Positions 1-6,522 of a DNA stretch of 13,345 nt are shown here, one piece after another. This DNA is from Gallionellaceae bacterium (GTDB taxonomy: Bacteria > Pseudomonadota > Gammaproteobacteria > Burkholderiales > Gallionellaceae). Location of the stretch: positions 1-13,345 of the forward strand of contig JAUSKS010000103.1 of NCBI GenBank assembly GCA_030646595.1, given 5' to 3'. The position numbers and the translations under genes are program-made. The notes under the pieces were generated by a model. That model saw only the letters and a program-made list of their open reading frames with translations, searched no databases and was not told the origin of the DNA. Numbering within the stretch: the stretch's first letter is position 1; each line of letters begins with the position of its first letter.

Positions 1-557
1 GAATTGTTCATCGCCTGGATAAAGATACCAGCGGCTTGCTGGTGGTGGCCAAAACATTGACGGCACAAACCCATCTGGTGCGGCAATTGCAGGCACGTAC
101 GGTGCAGCGCGAATATTATGCGCTGGTACATGGCGAAGTGCTGCGCGACGGCACCATCAACGCGCCGCTGGATAGACATCCTACGCAGCGCACCAAGATG
201 GCAATCGTGCAACAGGGTAAACCTGCCACCACACATTATCGCGTGGTTGAGCGCTTTACCGACTGCACCTTGTTGCGCTGCAAGCTGGAAACCGGGCGCA
301 CCCATCAAATACGTGTACACCTGGCTTCGCTACATCATCCTTTGGTGGGGGATAGCACCTACCTCAAAGGGGCGCAGAAATGTGCCGTGCATTTGCGCGC
401 CATCCTGAATAATTTTCCGCGTCAGGCATTGCATGCAGCGCAGCTGGGCCTGGAGCATCCGGTGACAGGAGTGTGGATGGAGTGGCAAGCACTGCTGCCG
501 CCCGACATGGCGCAATTGCTGCTGGATATACGGCAGGCTACTTCCCTTGAGCATTAG
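1..557 (+). CDS. rluD: 23S rRNA pseudouridine synthase RluD, 3' part (5' end outside window)
   Basis: RluD-type enzymes isomerise uridines of helix 69 of 23S rRNA (positions 1911, 1915 and 1917 in E. coli) to pseudouridine in the cytoplasm. The reading frame is open from base 3 and begins inside the catalytic motif: HRLDKDTSGLLVVAKT, with the catalytic Asp encoded at 18-20. Further family signatures follow: QREYYALVHG, LETGRTHQIRVHL and HHPLVGDSTY. About 184 residues are present; the N-terminal S4-like domain and first part of the catalytic domain lie upstream of the window. Stop TAG is at 555-557. An internal TTG at 36 is not the true start, because the motif continues upstream of it. pgeF follows 173 bp later, matching the rluD-pgeF (yfiH) neighbourhood known in many proteobacteria. 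RluC/RluA are alternatives, but the motif spelling and pgeF linkage favour RluD. Confidence 0.92.
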   Translation, partial: IVHRLDKDTSGLLVVAKTLTAQTHLVRQLQARTVQREYYALVHGEVLRDGTINAPLDRHPTQRTKMAIVQQGKPATTHYRVVERFTDCTLLRCKLETGRTHQIRVHLASLHHPLVGDSTYLKGAQKCAVHLRAILNNFPRQALHAAQLGLEHPVTGVWMEWQALLPPDMAQLLLDIRQATSLEH

Positions 558-576
558 AAACACCGATCATGTTTCT

Positions 577-616
577 CCTTCCCCCTTGTAGGGGGAAGGT
601 TGGGATGGGGGTGGAA
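577..616 (+). repeat. Type 2 REP-like palindrome with G-rich tail (first of an inverted pair)
   Basis: A perfect 9-bp stem (577-585 pairing with 591-599) closes a 5-nt loop TTGTA. It is followed by the tail TTGGGATGGGGGTGG. The same architecture, in opposite orientation, occurs at 645-681, and the two are separated by about 30 bp. This inverted pairing is the arrangement known for bacterial REP/BIME elements. It lies just after the rluD stop. There is no T-run after the stem, so it is not a standard intrinsic terminator. Confidence 0.75.
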
Positions 617-644
617 CAGTGTGGATAAGTATATGTAAGGTTTC

Positions 645-681
645 TACCCCCTCCCTGGCCCTCCCCCTGCAAGGGGGAGGG
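645..681 (-). repeat. Type 2 REP-like palindrome (second of the inverted pair)
   Basis: A perfect 9-bp stem (659-667 with 673-681) closes the 5-nt loop TGCAA. It is preceded by the C-rich flank TACCCCCTCCCTGG, whose reverse complement resembles the tail of the element at 577-616. The pair therefore faces in opposite directions across a unique spacer (about 617-644). It lies upstream of pgeF and contains no obvious promoter. Confidence 0.75.
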
Positions 682-730
682 AATAGTAAGTGGTGATTAT
701 TTGGGATGAATTATTATCAGGACCCTCAGC

Positions 731-1552
731 ATGAGCTTACTACAACATTGCATCATCCCCGATTGGCCTGTGCCAAAAAATGTTCGGGCCTTGCAAACCA
801 CGCGCAATGGAGGCAGCAGCGCCGCGCCCTATCACACCCTCAATCTCGGTGCACATGTGGGCGATGTGCCATTGCTGGTGGAACGCAATCGCATGTTGCT
901 GCACACGCTGCTGCCAAGCGAGCCGGTATGGCTGCAACAAGTGCATGGCACAGCAGTGGTAGATGCAGCACAAGCGGATTGTCTACCCCAAGCCGATGCC
1001 TGTATTTCCCGCCATGCGGGTGCCGTGTGCGTGGTGATGACCGCTGATTGTTTACCGCTGTTATTGTGCGATGAGCAGGGCAGTGTGGTCGCGGCAGTGC
1101 ATGCGGGCTGGCGCGGCTTGTGTAATGGCGTGATAGAAAAAACCGTACAAGCGATGAAAGCGCCACCTGCGACGCTGATGGCGTGGCTAGGGCCGGCTAT
1201 AGGCGCATCTGCATTTGAGGTGGGGGAGGAAGTGCGGGCGGCATTTGTTAGGCAGCATGCGCAAGCGGCGGCGGCTTTTGCGCTCCTTCCCTCTCCCGGC
1301 ACTAACGTGCCACCCTCTCCACCGGGGAGAGCGAAGCGAGGGGCCGGGGCTGGGGGAGCGGGTGAAGAAAGCAAAAAATATCTGGCCGATATTTATCAGC
1401 TCGCCCGTTTGCGGCTGCAGGCGCTAGGCATCAATCGCATCAGCGGGGGAGCGCTTTGCACTTATCGTGATCCGGCGCGGTTTTTTTCTTATCGTCGCGA
1501 TGGCATTACTGGACGCATGGGTACGTTTATCTGGCTGGCAACACCCACATAG
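731..1552 (+). CDS. pgeF: PgeF/YfiH-family laccase-domain protein (peptidoglycan editing factor; purine nucleoside phosphorylase-like)
   Basis: Members of this cytoplasmic family bind one metal through two His and one Cys. They have been described as purine nucleoside phosphorylase/adenosine deaminase-like enzymes and, in E. coli, as factors that keep non-alanine residues out of peptidoglycan stems. The signature residues are present: H72 in QQVHG, C107 in TADCLPLLL and H124 in VHAGWRGL, followed by WLGPAIG and, at the C-terminus, CTYRDPARFFSYRRDG. The ATG at 731 follows AGGA (719-722) with 8-nt spacing. At 273 residues the protein is longer than usual (about 240-250). The excess is a Pro/Gly/Ala/Arg-rich stretch at residues 185-214 between AAAAFA and KKYLADIYQLA, where homologues normally have a few residues. 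The DNA of that stretch resembles the intergenic REP elements of this window. The frame stays open, so the gene is probably functional. Confidence 0.92.
   Translation: MSLLQHCIIPDWPVPKNVRALQTTRNGGSSAAPYHTLNLGAHVGDVPLLVERNRMLLHTLLPSEPVWLQQVHGTAVVDAAQADCLPQADACISRHAGAVCVVMTADCLPLLLCDEQGSVVAAVHAGWRGLCNGVIEKTVQAMKAPPATLMAWLGPAIGASAFEVGEEVRAAFVRQHAQAAAAFALLPSPGTNVPPSPPGRAKRGAGAGGAGEESKKYLADIYQLARLRLQALGINRISGGALCTYRDPARFFSYRRDGITGRMGTFIWLATPT
1283..1366 (+). repeat. REP-like element inside the pgeF coding sequence
   Basis: This stretch has the same vocabulary as the intergenic type 1 REPs. It starts CTTCCCTCTCCC, holds a small perfect hairpin (GGCAC 1298-1302, GTGCC 1307-1311) and a second (CTCTCC 1315-1320, GGAGAG 1326-1331). 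It then runs into a G-rich tail (GGGGCCGGGGCTGGGGGAG) like those after the intergenic palindromes. It encodes pgeF residues 185 to about 212 in frame without stops. Composition is far more biased here than in the flanking coding sequence. The exact ends of the element are uncertain. Confidence 0.7.
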
Positions 1553-1609
1553 CCCAGAAATGGTTAACAAAATCTCCAGCCAAGTTATGTGCGCTACCCC
1601 ACATAGCCC
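1544..1609 (+). repeat. 12-bp direct repeat spanning the pgeF stop and its downstream region
   Basis: CCCACATAGCCC occurs at 1544-1555, where it contains the pgeF stop codon TAG (1550-1552), and again at 1598-1609. Similarity does not extend further on either side. The copies are 54 bp apart. No function can be assigned. It may be the scar of a small duplication or chance. Confidence 0.5.
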
Positions 1610-1658
1610 GCAGATAAAGCCGCGCAAGCTCATGCGTATTTGTGTACGATAGTGCACC

Positions 1659-1693
1659 GATAAGTTTTTTATCTCGCTTTCCCGCGGTATAGT
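1659..1693 (+). promoter_or_regulatory. Possible promoter of the first Crp-like gene
   Basis: TATAGT at 1688-1693 is a good -10 candidate, 40 bp upstream of the ATG at 1734. The -35 region is poor (T-run at 1665-1670). A weak dyad, GATAA (1659-1663) with TTATC (1669-1673), covers it and could be an operator. The 181-bp gap 1553-1733 otherwise holds only the 12-bp direct repeat. Confidence 0.35.
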
Positions 1694-1733
1694 CTTTAAA
1701 ATTTCCTCTCAACGAATGTTAGGAGTGTGCTAA

Positions 1734-2546
1734 ATGCTTGCGCTTCATAATCCCATTCAAAACCGTTTGCTGGCGGCCCTGCCCAAGGCTGAGCTGGAAC
1801 GTATTGAACCTGCACTGGAACTGGTCACCATGAAACTCGGTGAAGTGCTGTGTGAGTCCGGCGGAAAAATACAGTATGTTTATTTTCCCACTACTTCTAT
1901 TGTTTCCATTCATTATGTGATGGAGAATGGTGCCTCGGCTGAAAGCGCCGGAGTCGGCAATGAAGGAATGGTGGGTGTACCCTTGATTACCGGGGGTGAT
2001 ACCATGCCCAGTCTGGCGGTGGTACAGACGGCTGGTCAGGGTTATCGGCTGAAAGCACAGGTGATGCGGGACGCGCTAACCCGTGCTGGTGGCCGCCGCA
2101 ATGGAAAAATGCAATATGTGTTGCTGCGTTATGCCCAGGCATTGATGACCCAGATGTCGCAGATGGCGGCTTGCAACCGCCATCATACGGTGGATCAGCA
2201 ACTATGCCGCTGGTTACTGCTGACCCTGGATCGTTTGTCTTCCAATGAATTGACCATGACCCAGGAATTGATTGCCAGCATGCTGGGTGTGCGTCGGGAA
2301 GGCATTACCGAAGCGGCGGGAAAATTGCAGCAAGCGGGTTATATCCGATACCGACGCGGCCATATCACGGTACTCGACCGCGCTGGATTACAGGCCAATG
2401 TATGCGAATGCTATGAAGTGGTAAAAAAAGAATATGATCGTCTGTTAGGTAATCCGACCCAGCCTGCGACCATTTCTGCGGTAACAGAGAAGAACTTGCG
2501 ACGTAAAGCAGGCAGTGGTAACGGTCTATATTCCAGCAATCTTTAA
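1734..2546 (+). CDS. Crp/Fnr-family transcriptional regulator (copy 1)
   Basis: A cytoplasmic DNA-binding regulator of 270 residues. Residues about 10-125 form a cyclic-nucleotide-binding-like beta-roll, seen in IQYVYFPTTSIVS and VGNEGMVGVPL. A long dimerisation helix follows, then a winged helix-turn-helix at about 180-220 (TQELIASMLGVRREGITEAA, then GYIRYRRGHITVLDR). The Arg-Ser pair that binds the cAMP phosphate in true Crp is not visible. There is also no N-terminal Cys cluster as in Fnr, so the effector is unknown. A strong AGGAG (1721-1725) lies 8 nt before the ATG. The C-terminus has a basic tail of about 30 residues. The gene is followed 37 bp later by the REC-PAS gene, probably in one transcript. 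It is clearly related to the regulator at 9012-9728: both share NRLL, a YVYFP block, VGNEGM, QxAAC and LGVRR. Confidence 0.88.
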   Translation: MLALHNPIQNRLLAALPKAELERIEPALELVTMKLGEVLCESGGKIQYVYFPTTSIVSIHYVMENGASAESAGVGNEGMVGVPLITGGDTMPSLAVVQTAGQGYRLKAQVMRDALTRAGGRRNGKMQYVLLRYAQALMTQMSQMAACNRHHTVDQQLCRWLLLTLDRLSSNELTMTQELIASMLGVRREGITEAAGKLQQAGYIRYRRGHITVLDRAGLQANVCECYEVVKKEYDRLLGNPTQPATISAVTEKNLRRKAGSGNGLYSSNL

Positions 2547-2548
2547 TT

Positions 2549-2564
2549 GATGCCCCGCGGCATC
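2549..2564 (+). other. Intercistronic hairpin between the crp-like and REC-PAS genes
   Basis: GATGCC (2549-2554) and GGCATC (2559-2564) form a perfect 6-bp stem with loop CCGC, starting 2 nt after the upstream stop. There is no T-run, so it is unlikely to terminate. It could stabilise the upstream message or modulate translation of the downstream gene, whose AGGA (2572-2575) lies just 3' of it. Confidence 0.45.
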
Positions 2565-2583
2565 CTGAAACAGGACACATATC

Positions 2584-3420
2584 ATGTTACTCCAAGCTCC
2601 CGAAATTTTTAATGGCAGCATCCTGATAGTCGATGACCAAAAAGCCAACGTGCAATTGCTGGAACGCCTGCTGAGTGGTGCCGGCTACACCTCCGTTTCA
2701 TCCACCACCAATCCGCAGGAAGTAGGCGAGCTGCATCGCAAAAACCATTATGACCTGATCCTGCTGGACTTGCAGATGCCTGACATGGATGGTTTTCAGG
2801 TCATGGAAGAACTGAAGAAGCAAGCTGACAGTTATCTGCCAGTGCTGGTTATTACTGCCCAACCGGCGCACAAGCTGCGCGCACTACAGGCGGGTGCCAA
2901 GGATTTCATCAGCAAACCATTTGATGTGGTGGAAGTGCAGACGCGCATCCACAACATGCTGGAAGTGCGCCTGCTGTACAAAAAAATAGAGAATGCCAAT
3001 AAAATACTGGAACAGCGGGTGCAGGAACGCACTGCTGCGCTGCGCGACAGCGAAGCCCGTTTCCGCCGTTTGACTGAATTGTCGTCCGACTGGTATTGGG
3101 AACAGGATGAGAGCGGGCGTTTCACCAAGGTATATGGCCCGGTGCTGGAAATGCTTGGCATGCGCGCAGACGATCTGCTCGGTGCCACCTGGGAATATGC
3201 CGGCACACACTGGAACAAGGAAGAGCATCAGGCGCTGCAAGACAATATGCTGGCGCGGCGGCCCTTTCTGGATTTTGTGTATAGCCGCATAGCCGATAAT
3301 GGCGTACATCAATTCTTGATGGTTAGTGGCGAACCGATGTTCGACGCCTCCGGGCGCTTTATCGGCTATCGCGGCGTGGGCAAGGATGTGAGCGAGAGTA
3401 TGCGCAAAGGGGCGCATTAA
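2584..3420 (+). CDS. Response regulator with receiver and PAS domains (REC-coiled coil-PAS)
   Basis: A 278-residue cytoplasmic signalling protein. The receiver domain (about 12-130) has the acidic pair D17/D18, phosphoacceptor D62 in LILLDLQMPDMDG, T91 and K111 (KPF). A helical linker at about 130-155 (KKIENANKILEQRVQERTAA) leads into a PAS domain at about 155-272 (RFRRLTELSSDWYWEQDESG ... GYRGVGKDVSE). No GGDEF, EAL, histidine kinase or DNA-binding output follows. It therefore probably acts as an intermediary or sensory adaptor, with phosphorylation changing interaction of the PAS or coiled coil. The ATG at 2584 has AGGA 8 nt upstream. Position 37 bp behind the Crp-like gene suggests co-transcription. 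A likely phosphodonor is the hybrid kinase at 6701-8890, but this is inferred from proximity only. Confidence 0.88.
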   Translation: MLLQAPEIFNGSILIVDDQKANVQLLERLLSGAGYTSVSSTTNPQEVGELHRKNHYDLILLDLQMPDMDGFQVMEELKKQADSYLPVLVITAQPAHKLRALQAGAKDFISKPFDVVEVQTRIHNMLEVRLLYKKIENANKILEQRVQERTAALRDSEARFRRLTELSSDWYWEQDESGRFTKVYGPVLEMLGMRADDLLGATWEYAGTHWNKEEHQALQDNMLARRPFLDFVYSRIADNGVHQFLMVSGEPMFDASGRFIGYRGVGKDVSESMRKGAH

Positions 3421-3431
3421 TTCCGGTTTAT

Positions 3432-3540
3432 TACCCTCTCCCTCAGTCCCTCTCCCAGAGGGAGAGGGAAGAACAGCCCCCTCCCTGCGGGAGTGAGGAA
3501 AACTCCCCTTCTCCCTTTGGGAGAGGGGCTAGGGGAGAGG
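3432..3540 (+). repeat. Cluster of type 1 REP-like palindromes
   Basis: Three hairpins follow each other. CCCTCTCCC (3448-3456) pairs with GGGAGAGGG (3460-3468) around loop AGA. CTCCC (3481-3485) pairs with GGGAG (3489-3493). A third, with CTCCC/GGGAG arms (3511-3515, 3519-3523, loop TTT), extends with one bulge into CCCC/GGGG, and has the tail GCTAGGGGAGAGG. The cluster fills most of the gap after the REC-PAS stop. Lack of a T-run argues against simple terminators, though transcript stabilisation or attenuation is possible as known for REP elements. Confidence 0.75.
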
Positions 3541-3563
3541 AATTTTTGCTGCCGTTATTTTAA

Positions 3564-3615
3564 TATAATGTTCAAACAATTCTCCTCAGAGAGAAAAAAT
3601 ATCACCCCTGATATT
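3564..3615 (+). promoter_or_regulatory. Possible promoter and operator-like dyad before the CheB-CheR gene
   Basis: TATAAT at 3564-3569 is a perfect -10 hexamer, but no good -35 lies 16-18 bp upstream, so an activator may be needed. About 30 bp downstream is a perfect dyad: AATATCA (3598-3604), spacer CCCC, TGATATT (3609-3615). It lies in the presumed 5' leader, 26 bp before the ATG. The half-sites are not the FNR consensus (TTGAT-N4-ATCAA). It could be an operator for one of the neighbouring Crp-like proteins or a leader hairpin. Confidence 0.4.
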
Positions 3616-3641
3616 ACTATTGCGCTCCTGGAAAGTATGAC

Positions 3642-6287
3642 ATGACCAAAGCAGTCAAACCCGCCGTACCCAAACCGGCATCCGTCACGGCCAGGAAAAA
3701 AGCTGCCGTGAGCGTCAAGGAAAAATCCCCGCCCAAGCCTGCTCACGCCGCCCCTGCGCGCGATAAACGCAGGTTCCCCATCGTGGGCATAGGCGCATCG
3801 GCGGGCGGGCTGGAAGCGTTGGAGAGTTTTCTGACGCATGTGCGCACGGGCAGCGGCATGGCCTATGTGGTGGTGCAGCATCTCGATCCCACCTACAAGG
3901 GCATCCTGCCGGAACTGCTCCAGCGCAGCACCAAAATGACCGTGGTCGAAGTAGAAGATCAAATGAAGGTCAAACCCAACTGTGTTTATGTCATCCCGCC
4001 GAACAAGGATTTATCCATAGAGCAGGGTTATTTGCGTCTGTCCAAGCCGCTGGTCGGGCGCGGCTTGCGCCTGCCGATTGATTTGTTTTTCCGCTCGCTG
4101 GCCATCGAACGCCATGAATATGCCATCGGCGTGATTTTATCGGGCATGGGTTCCGACGGTACGCTCGGCTTGCGCGCGATCAAGGAAAATTCCGGCCTGT
4201 GCGTGGTGCAGGAACCCACCGATGCCAAATTTGACAGCATGCCACGTAGCGCCATTACCACCGGTGTGGCCGATATTGTGGCGCCGGCGCAGGAATTGCC
4301 GCGCCGCATTGCCATGTTCTTCCATCATCTGCCCAAGCATATTCTGGAACACAGCGATCCCCCGCTGGAAAGCAAAACGCGCACTGCGCTGGACAAGATC
4401 ATCCAGATGCTGCGCAAATGTACCGGCAATGATTTCTCGCTGTATAAAACCAATACCATCTACCGCCGCATTGAGCGGCGCATGGGTTTGCACCAGATTG
4501 ATACCCTGAGCAGCTACGCCCGTTATATGCAGGAGAACAAGCAGGAGCTGGAACTGCTGTTCAAGGAATTAATGATAGGGGTGACCAGTTTTTTTCGCGA
4601 CCCGGTGGTGTGGGAACATCTCCAGAGCAAAGCCATTCCGGCGCTGCTGGCGCTTTATCCGGAAGGAAAAACCTTGCGCGCCTGGGTGTCTGCCTGCTCT
4701 ACCGGCGAGGAAGCCTACACCCTGGCCATCGCTTTCCGCGAAGCGCTGGACCAGATCAAGCCTGCCGCCCAATATCATTTGCAAATCTTTGCCACCGACC
4801 TGGATCCGGATGCGATCGCCAAGGCCCGTGCCGCAGTGTATCCGGCCAATATTTTGGCAGATGTGACGCCGGCGCGGCTGGCCCGGTATTTTGTGTCCGA
4901 AGACGACGGTTACCGGGTGAGCAAGGATATCCGCGAAATGATTATTTTCGCTACGCAAAACATCATCATGGATCCGCCGTTTACCAAGCTGGATATGCTG
5001 TGCTGCCGCAATCTGCTGATTTATTTTAATGCAGAGTTGCAAAAAAAATTGCTGCCGCTGTTTTATTATGCGCTGGCACCGCAGGGCATCCTGCTGCTGG
5101 GCAGTGCGGAAACAGTCGGTAATCACCTGCATCTGTTTACGCCTGTGGATAGCAAGGCGCGCATTTACCAGCGCCTGGCCAACCTGTTGCCGGCCAGTAA
5201 CGTGGAGTTTCCCACCAAAAATCGTGCCGACCGGATGCCGCTGATAGAGCCGGGTGTGCCAGCACCGGTAAACAGCCTGCCGCATATGGTGGAACAGCTG
5301 CTGTTGCAGAGCTATGCCCCGGCAACCGTGCTTATCAATCCTGCCGGCGATATCCTGTATATCAGCGGACGCACGGGTGATTATCTGGAACCTGCTGCGG
5401 GCAAAGCCAACTGGAATATTTATGCCATGGCGCGCGAGGGGCTGCGCAACGGCTTGCCGGGTGCGGTCAAGAGCGCGTTGCGGCAGCAACAGGCGGTTCA
5501 TCTGGAGGGGGTGGTGATAGGCTCCCGTACTTTGAAAGTGACTGTGCAGGCGCTGGCCGAGCCGGAAATCCTGCGTGACAAGCTCATCGTGGTTTTTCAG
5601 GAAATGCCTGCTCAGGTTTTGGCCAAGGAAGATAAAAAAAAGGTGTCCAGCCGCGTTCATGCCACCCAGGCAGCGGAGCTGCGGCAGGTTTATGAAGAGC
5701 TGCAATCCGCGCGCGAAGAAATGCAGACGTCGCAGGAGGAACTCAAATCCAGTAATGAAGAATTGCAGTCTTCCAATGAGGAATTACAATCCACCAATGA
5801 AGAACTGATCACTTCCACCGAAGAGATGCAATCGCTGAATGAAGAATTGCAAATGGTCAATGACGAGATGGAAACCAAGGTGCATGACCTGTCGCAAATA
5901 AATAACGACATGAACAACCTGCTCAACAGCACGGAAATTGCCGTGCTGTTTCTGGACGACGCGCTACGGGTGCGGCGCTTTACCACGCATGTCACGCAAT
6001 TGTTCAAATTGCTGCCGCAGGATGTGGGCCGCCCGTTGTCTGATATTGTCACCGACCTGGACTACCCGGAATTGCAGGCCGATGCGGAGGAAGTGTTACG
6101 CAGCCTGATATTCTCCGACAAGCCAGTGACCGCCCGCGACAACCGTTATTTTAAGGTGCGCATCATGCCCTACCGCACCGATATTAATGTAATAAATGGA
6201 GTGGTCATCACTTTTACGGACATTACCGTAGCCAAGAAGCTGGAAGCGCAATTGCGCACCGCACTGGGTAAGGTATCAGAGCATTAA
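3642..6287 (+). CDS. CheB-CheR-PAS fusion protein (methylesterase/methyltransferase sensory protein)
   Basis: An 881-residue fusion. Residues 1-44 are a Lys/Ala/Pro-rich tail. A CheB-type methylesterase domain covers about 45-230 with the full triad: S53 in GASAGG, H80 in VVQHLD and D172 in GMGSDG. A CheR-type SAM-dependent methyltransferase covers about 245-502 (GVTSFFRDP, VSACSTGEEAYTLAI, IFATDLDPDAI, MLCCRNLLIYF). A PAS-like segment lies at about 545-650, a glutamate-rich coiled coil at about 672-755, and a C-terminal PAS domain at about 757-870 ending in TFTDIT. CheB and CheR normally demethylate and methylate chemoreceptor glutamates; no receptor, CheA or CheW is encoded here. The CheB part lacks the usual N-terminal receiver. 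The protein stops soon after the PAS domain, whereas many relatives continue into a histidine kinase, which is here a separate gene downstream. The start has GGAAAG 6 nt upstream. Confidence 0.9.
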   Translation: MTKAVKPAVPKPASVTARKKAAVSVKEKSPPKPAHAAPARDKRRFPIVGIGASAGGLEALESFLTHVRTGSGMAYVVVQHLDPTYKGILPELLQRSTKMTVVEVEDQMKVKPNCVYVIPPNKDLSIEQGYLRLSKPLVGRGLRLPIDLFFRSLAIERHEYAIGVILSGMGSDGTLGLRAIKENSGLCVVQEPTDAKFDSMPRSAITTGVADIVAPAQELPRRIAMFFHHLPKHILEHSDPPLESKTRTALDKIIQMLRKCTGNDFSLYKTNTIYRRIERRMGLHQIDTLSSYARYMQENKQELELLFKELMIGVTSFFRDPVVWEHLQSKAIPALLALYPEGKTLRAWVSACSTGEEAYTLAIAFREALDQIKPAAQYHLQIFATDLDPDAIAKARAAVYPANILADVTPARLARYFVSEDDGYRVSKDIREMIIFATQNIIMDPPFTKLDMLCCRNLLIYFNAELQKKLLPLFYYALAPQGILLLGSAETVGNHLHLFTPVDSKARIYQRLANLLPASNVEFPTKNRADRMPLIEPGVPAPVNSLPHMVEQLLLQSYAPATVLINPAGDILYISGRTGDYLEPAAGKANWNIYAMAREGLRNGLPGAVKSALRQQQAVHLEGVVIGSRTLKVTVQALAEPEILRDKLIVVFQEMPAQVLAKEDKKKVSSRVHATQAAELRQVYEELQSAREEMQTSQEELKSSNEELQSSNEELQSTNEELITSTEEMQSLNEELQMVNDEMETKVHDLSQINNDMNNLLNSTEIAVLFLDDALRVRRFTTHVTQLFKLLPQDVGRPLSDIVTDLDYPELQADAEEVLRSLIFSDKPVTARDNRYFKVRIMPYRTDINVINGVVITFTDITVAKKLEAQLRTALGKVSEH
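5736..5861 (+). repeat. Six 21-bp heptad repeats within the CheB-CheR gene
   Basis: Six consecutive 21-bp units encode heptads EELKSSN, EELQSSN, EELQSTN, EELITST, EEMQSLN and EELQMVN (residues 699-740). Codon choice differs between units, so they are old rather than a recent tandem slip. They form the regular core of the coiled coil preceding the C-terminal PAS domain. Such heptads are typical of CheB/CheR-PAS fusions and probably transmit conformational change or mediate dimerisation. Confidence 0.85.
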
Positions 6288-6349
6288 TGCTAAAAACCGC
6301 AGTTGCATGGTCATCATTATGCTCTGAGGCAAGCTAGCAATGGGTGTTC

Positions 6350-6421
6350 CCTCACCCCAACCCCTCTCCCGGAGGGCGAGGGACTTTATTACCCTCTCCC
6401 TTTGGGAGAGGGTCCAGGGGA
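6350..6421 (+). repeat. Type 1 REP-like palindromes, interrupted on the right by an inserted element
   Basis: Two hairpins occur: CCCTCTCCC (6362-6370) with GGGCGAGGG (6374-6382, one mismatch), and the perfect CCCTCTCCC (6392-6400) with GGGAGAGGG (6404-6412) around loop TTT. The tail GTCCAGGGGA stops at 6421. The expected rest of the tail (GAGAGGG-like) is found at 6622-6626 on the far side of the 6422-6610 element. Rejoining the two sides gives the same spacing as the intact tail at 3519-3540. Confidence 0.75.
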
Positions 6422-6457
6422 TCATGGCACTCAGTTAAGCTGCTGACGACTCAAACT

Positions 6458-6496
6458 CCCTCCCCTTCAAGGGGAGGGCCGGGGTGGGGATGGGGT
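6458..6496 (+). repeat. Type 2 REP-like palindrome inside the MITE-like element (left)
   Basis: CCCTCCCC (6458-6465) pairs perfectly with GGGGAGGG (6471-6478) around the 5-nt loop TTCAA. A G-rich tail, GCCGGGGTGGGGATGGGG, follows. It has the same architecture and tail style as the element at 577-616. Confidence 0.75.
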
Positions 6497-6522
6497 ACTG
6501 AGCGCCCGCAGCCCAGACCTTA

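Noticed and set aside
577..681. Intrinsic terminators of rluD
   Set aside because: The hairpins are strong but not followed by a T-run on either strand, and equivalent palindromes occur in non-terminating positions, including inside pgeF.
706..1047. A + strand open frame starting before pgeF
   Set aside because: It overlaps pgeF in another frame, lacks a ribosome site at a suitable distance, and its product resembles no family.
832..1374. A 180-codon minus-strand open frame over pgeF
   Set aside because: Antisense to a gene with intact catalytic motifs; Ala/Ser/Thr/Cys-rich low-complexity translation typical of a shadow frame.
3432..3540. CRISPR array
   Set aside because: The repeated units are palindromes with variable length and irregular spacing, without constant repeats and unique spacers of equal size, and no cas genes are present.
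3598..3615. FNR/Anr box
   Set aside because: The half-sites read ATCA-N4-TGAT, the opposite orientation to TTGAT-N4-ATCAA, so the FNR consensus is not met.
4569..5705. A 378-codon open frame on the minus strand
   Set aside because: It lies entirely antisense to the CheB-CheR fusion, whose frame shows clear domain motifs throughout. Its translation is Gln/His/Arg-rich, with no recognisable domain and no ribosome site; it is a codon-bias shadow.
6280..6291. 12-bp palindrome AGCATTAATGCT over the stop of the CheB-CheR gene
   Set aside because: It has no loop or T-run and mostly reflects the last codons plus the stop; too short to separate from chance.
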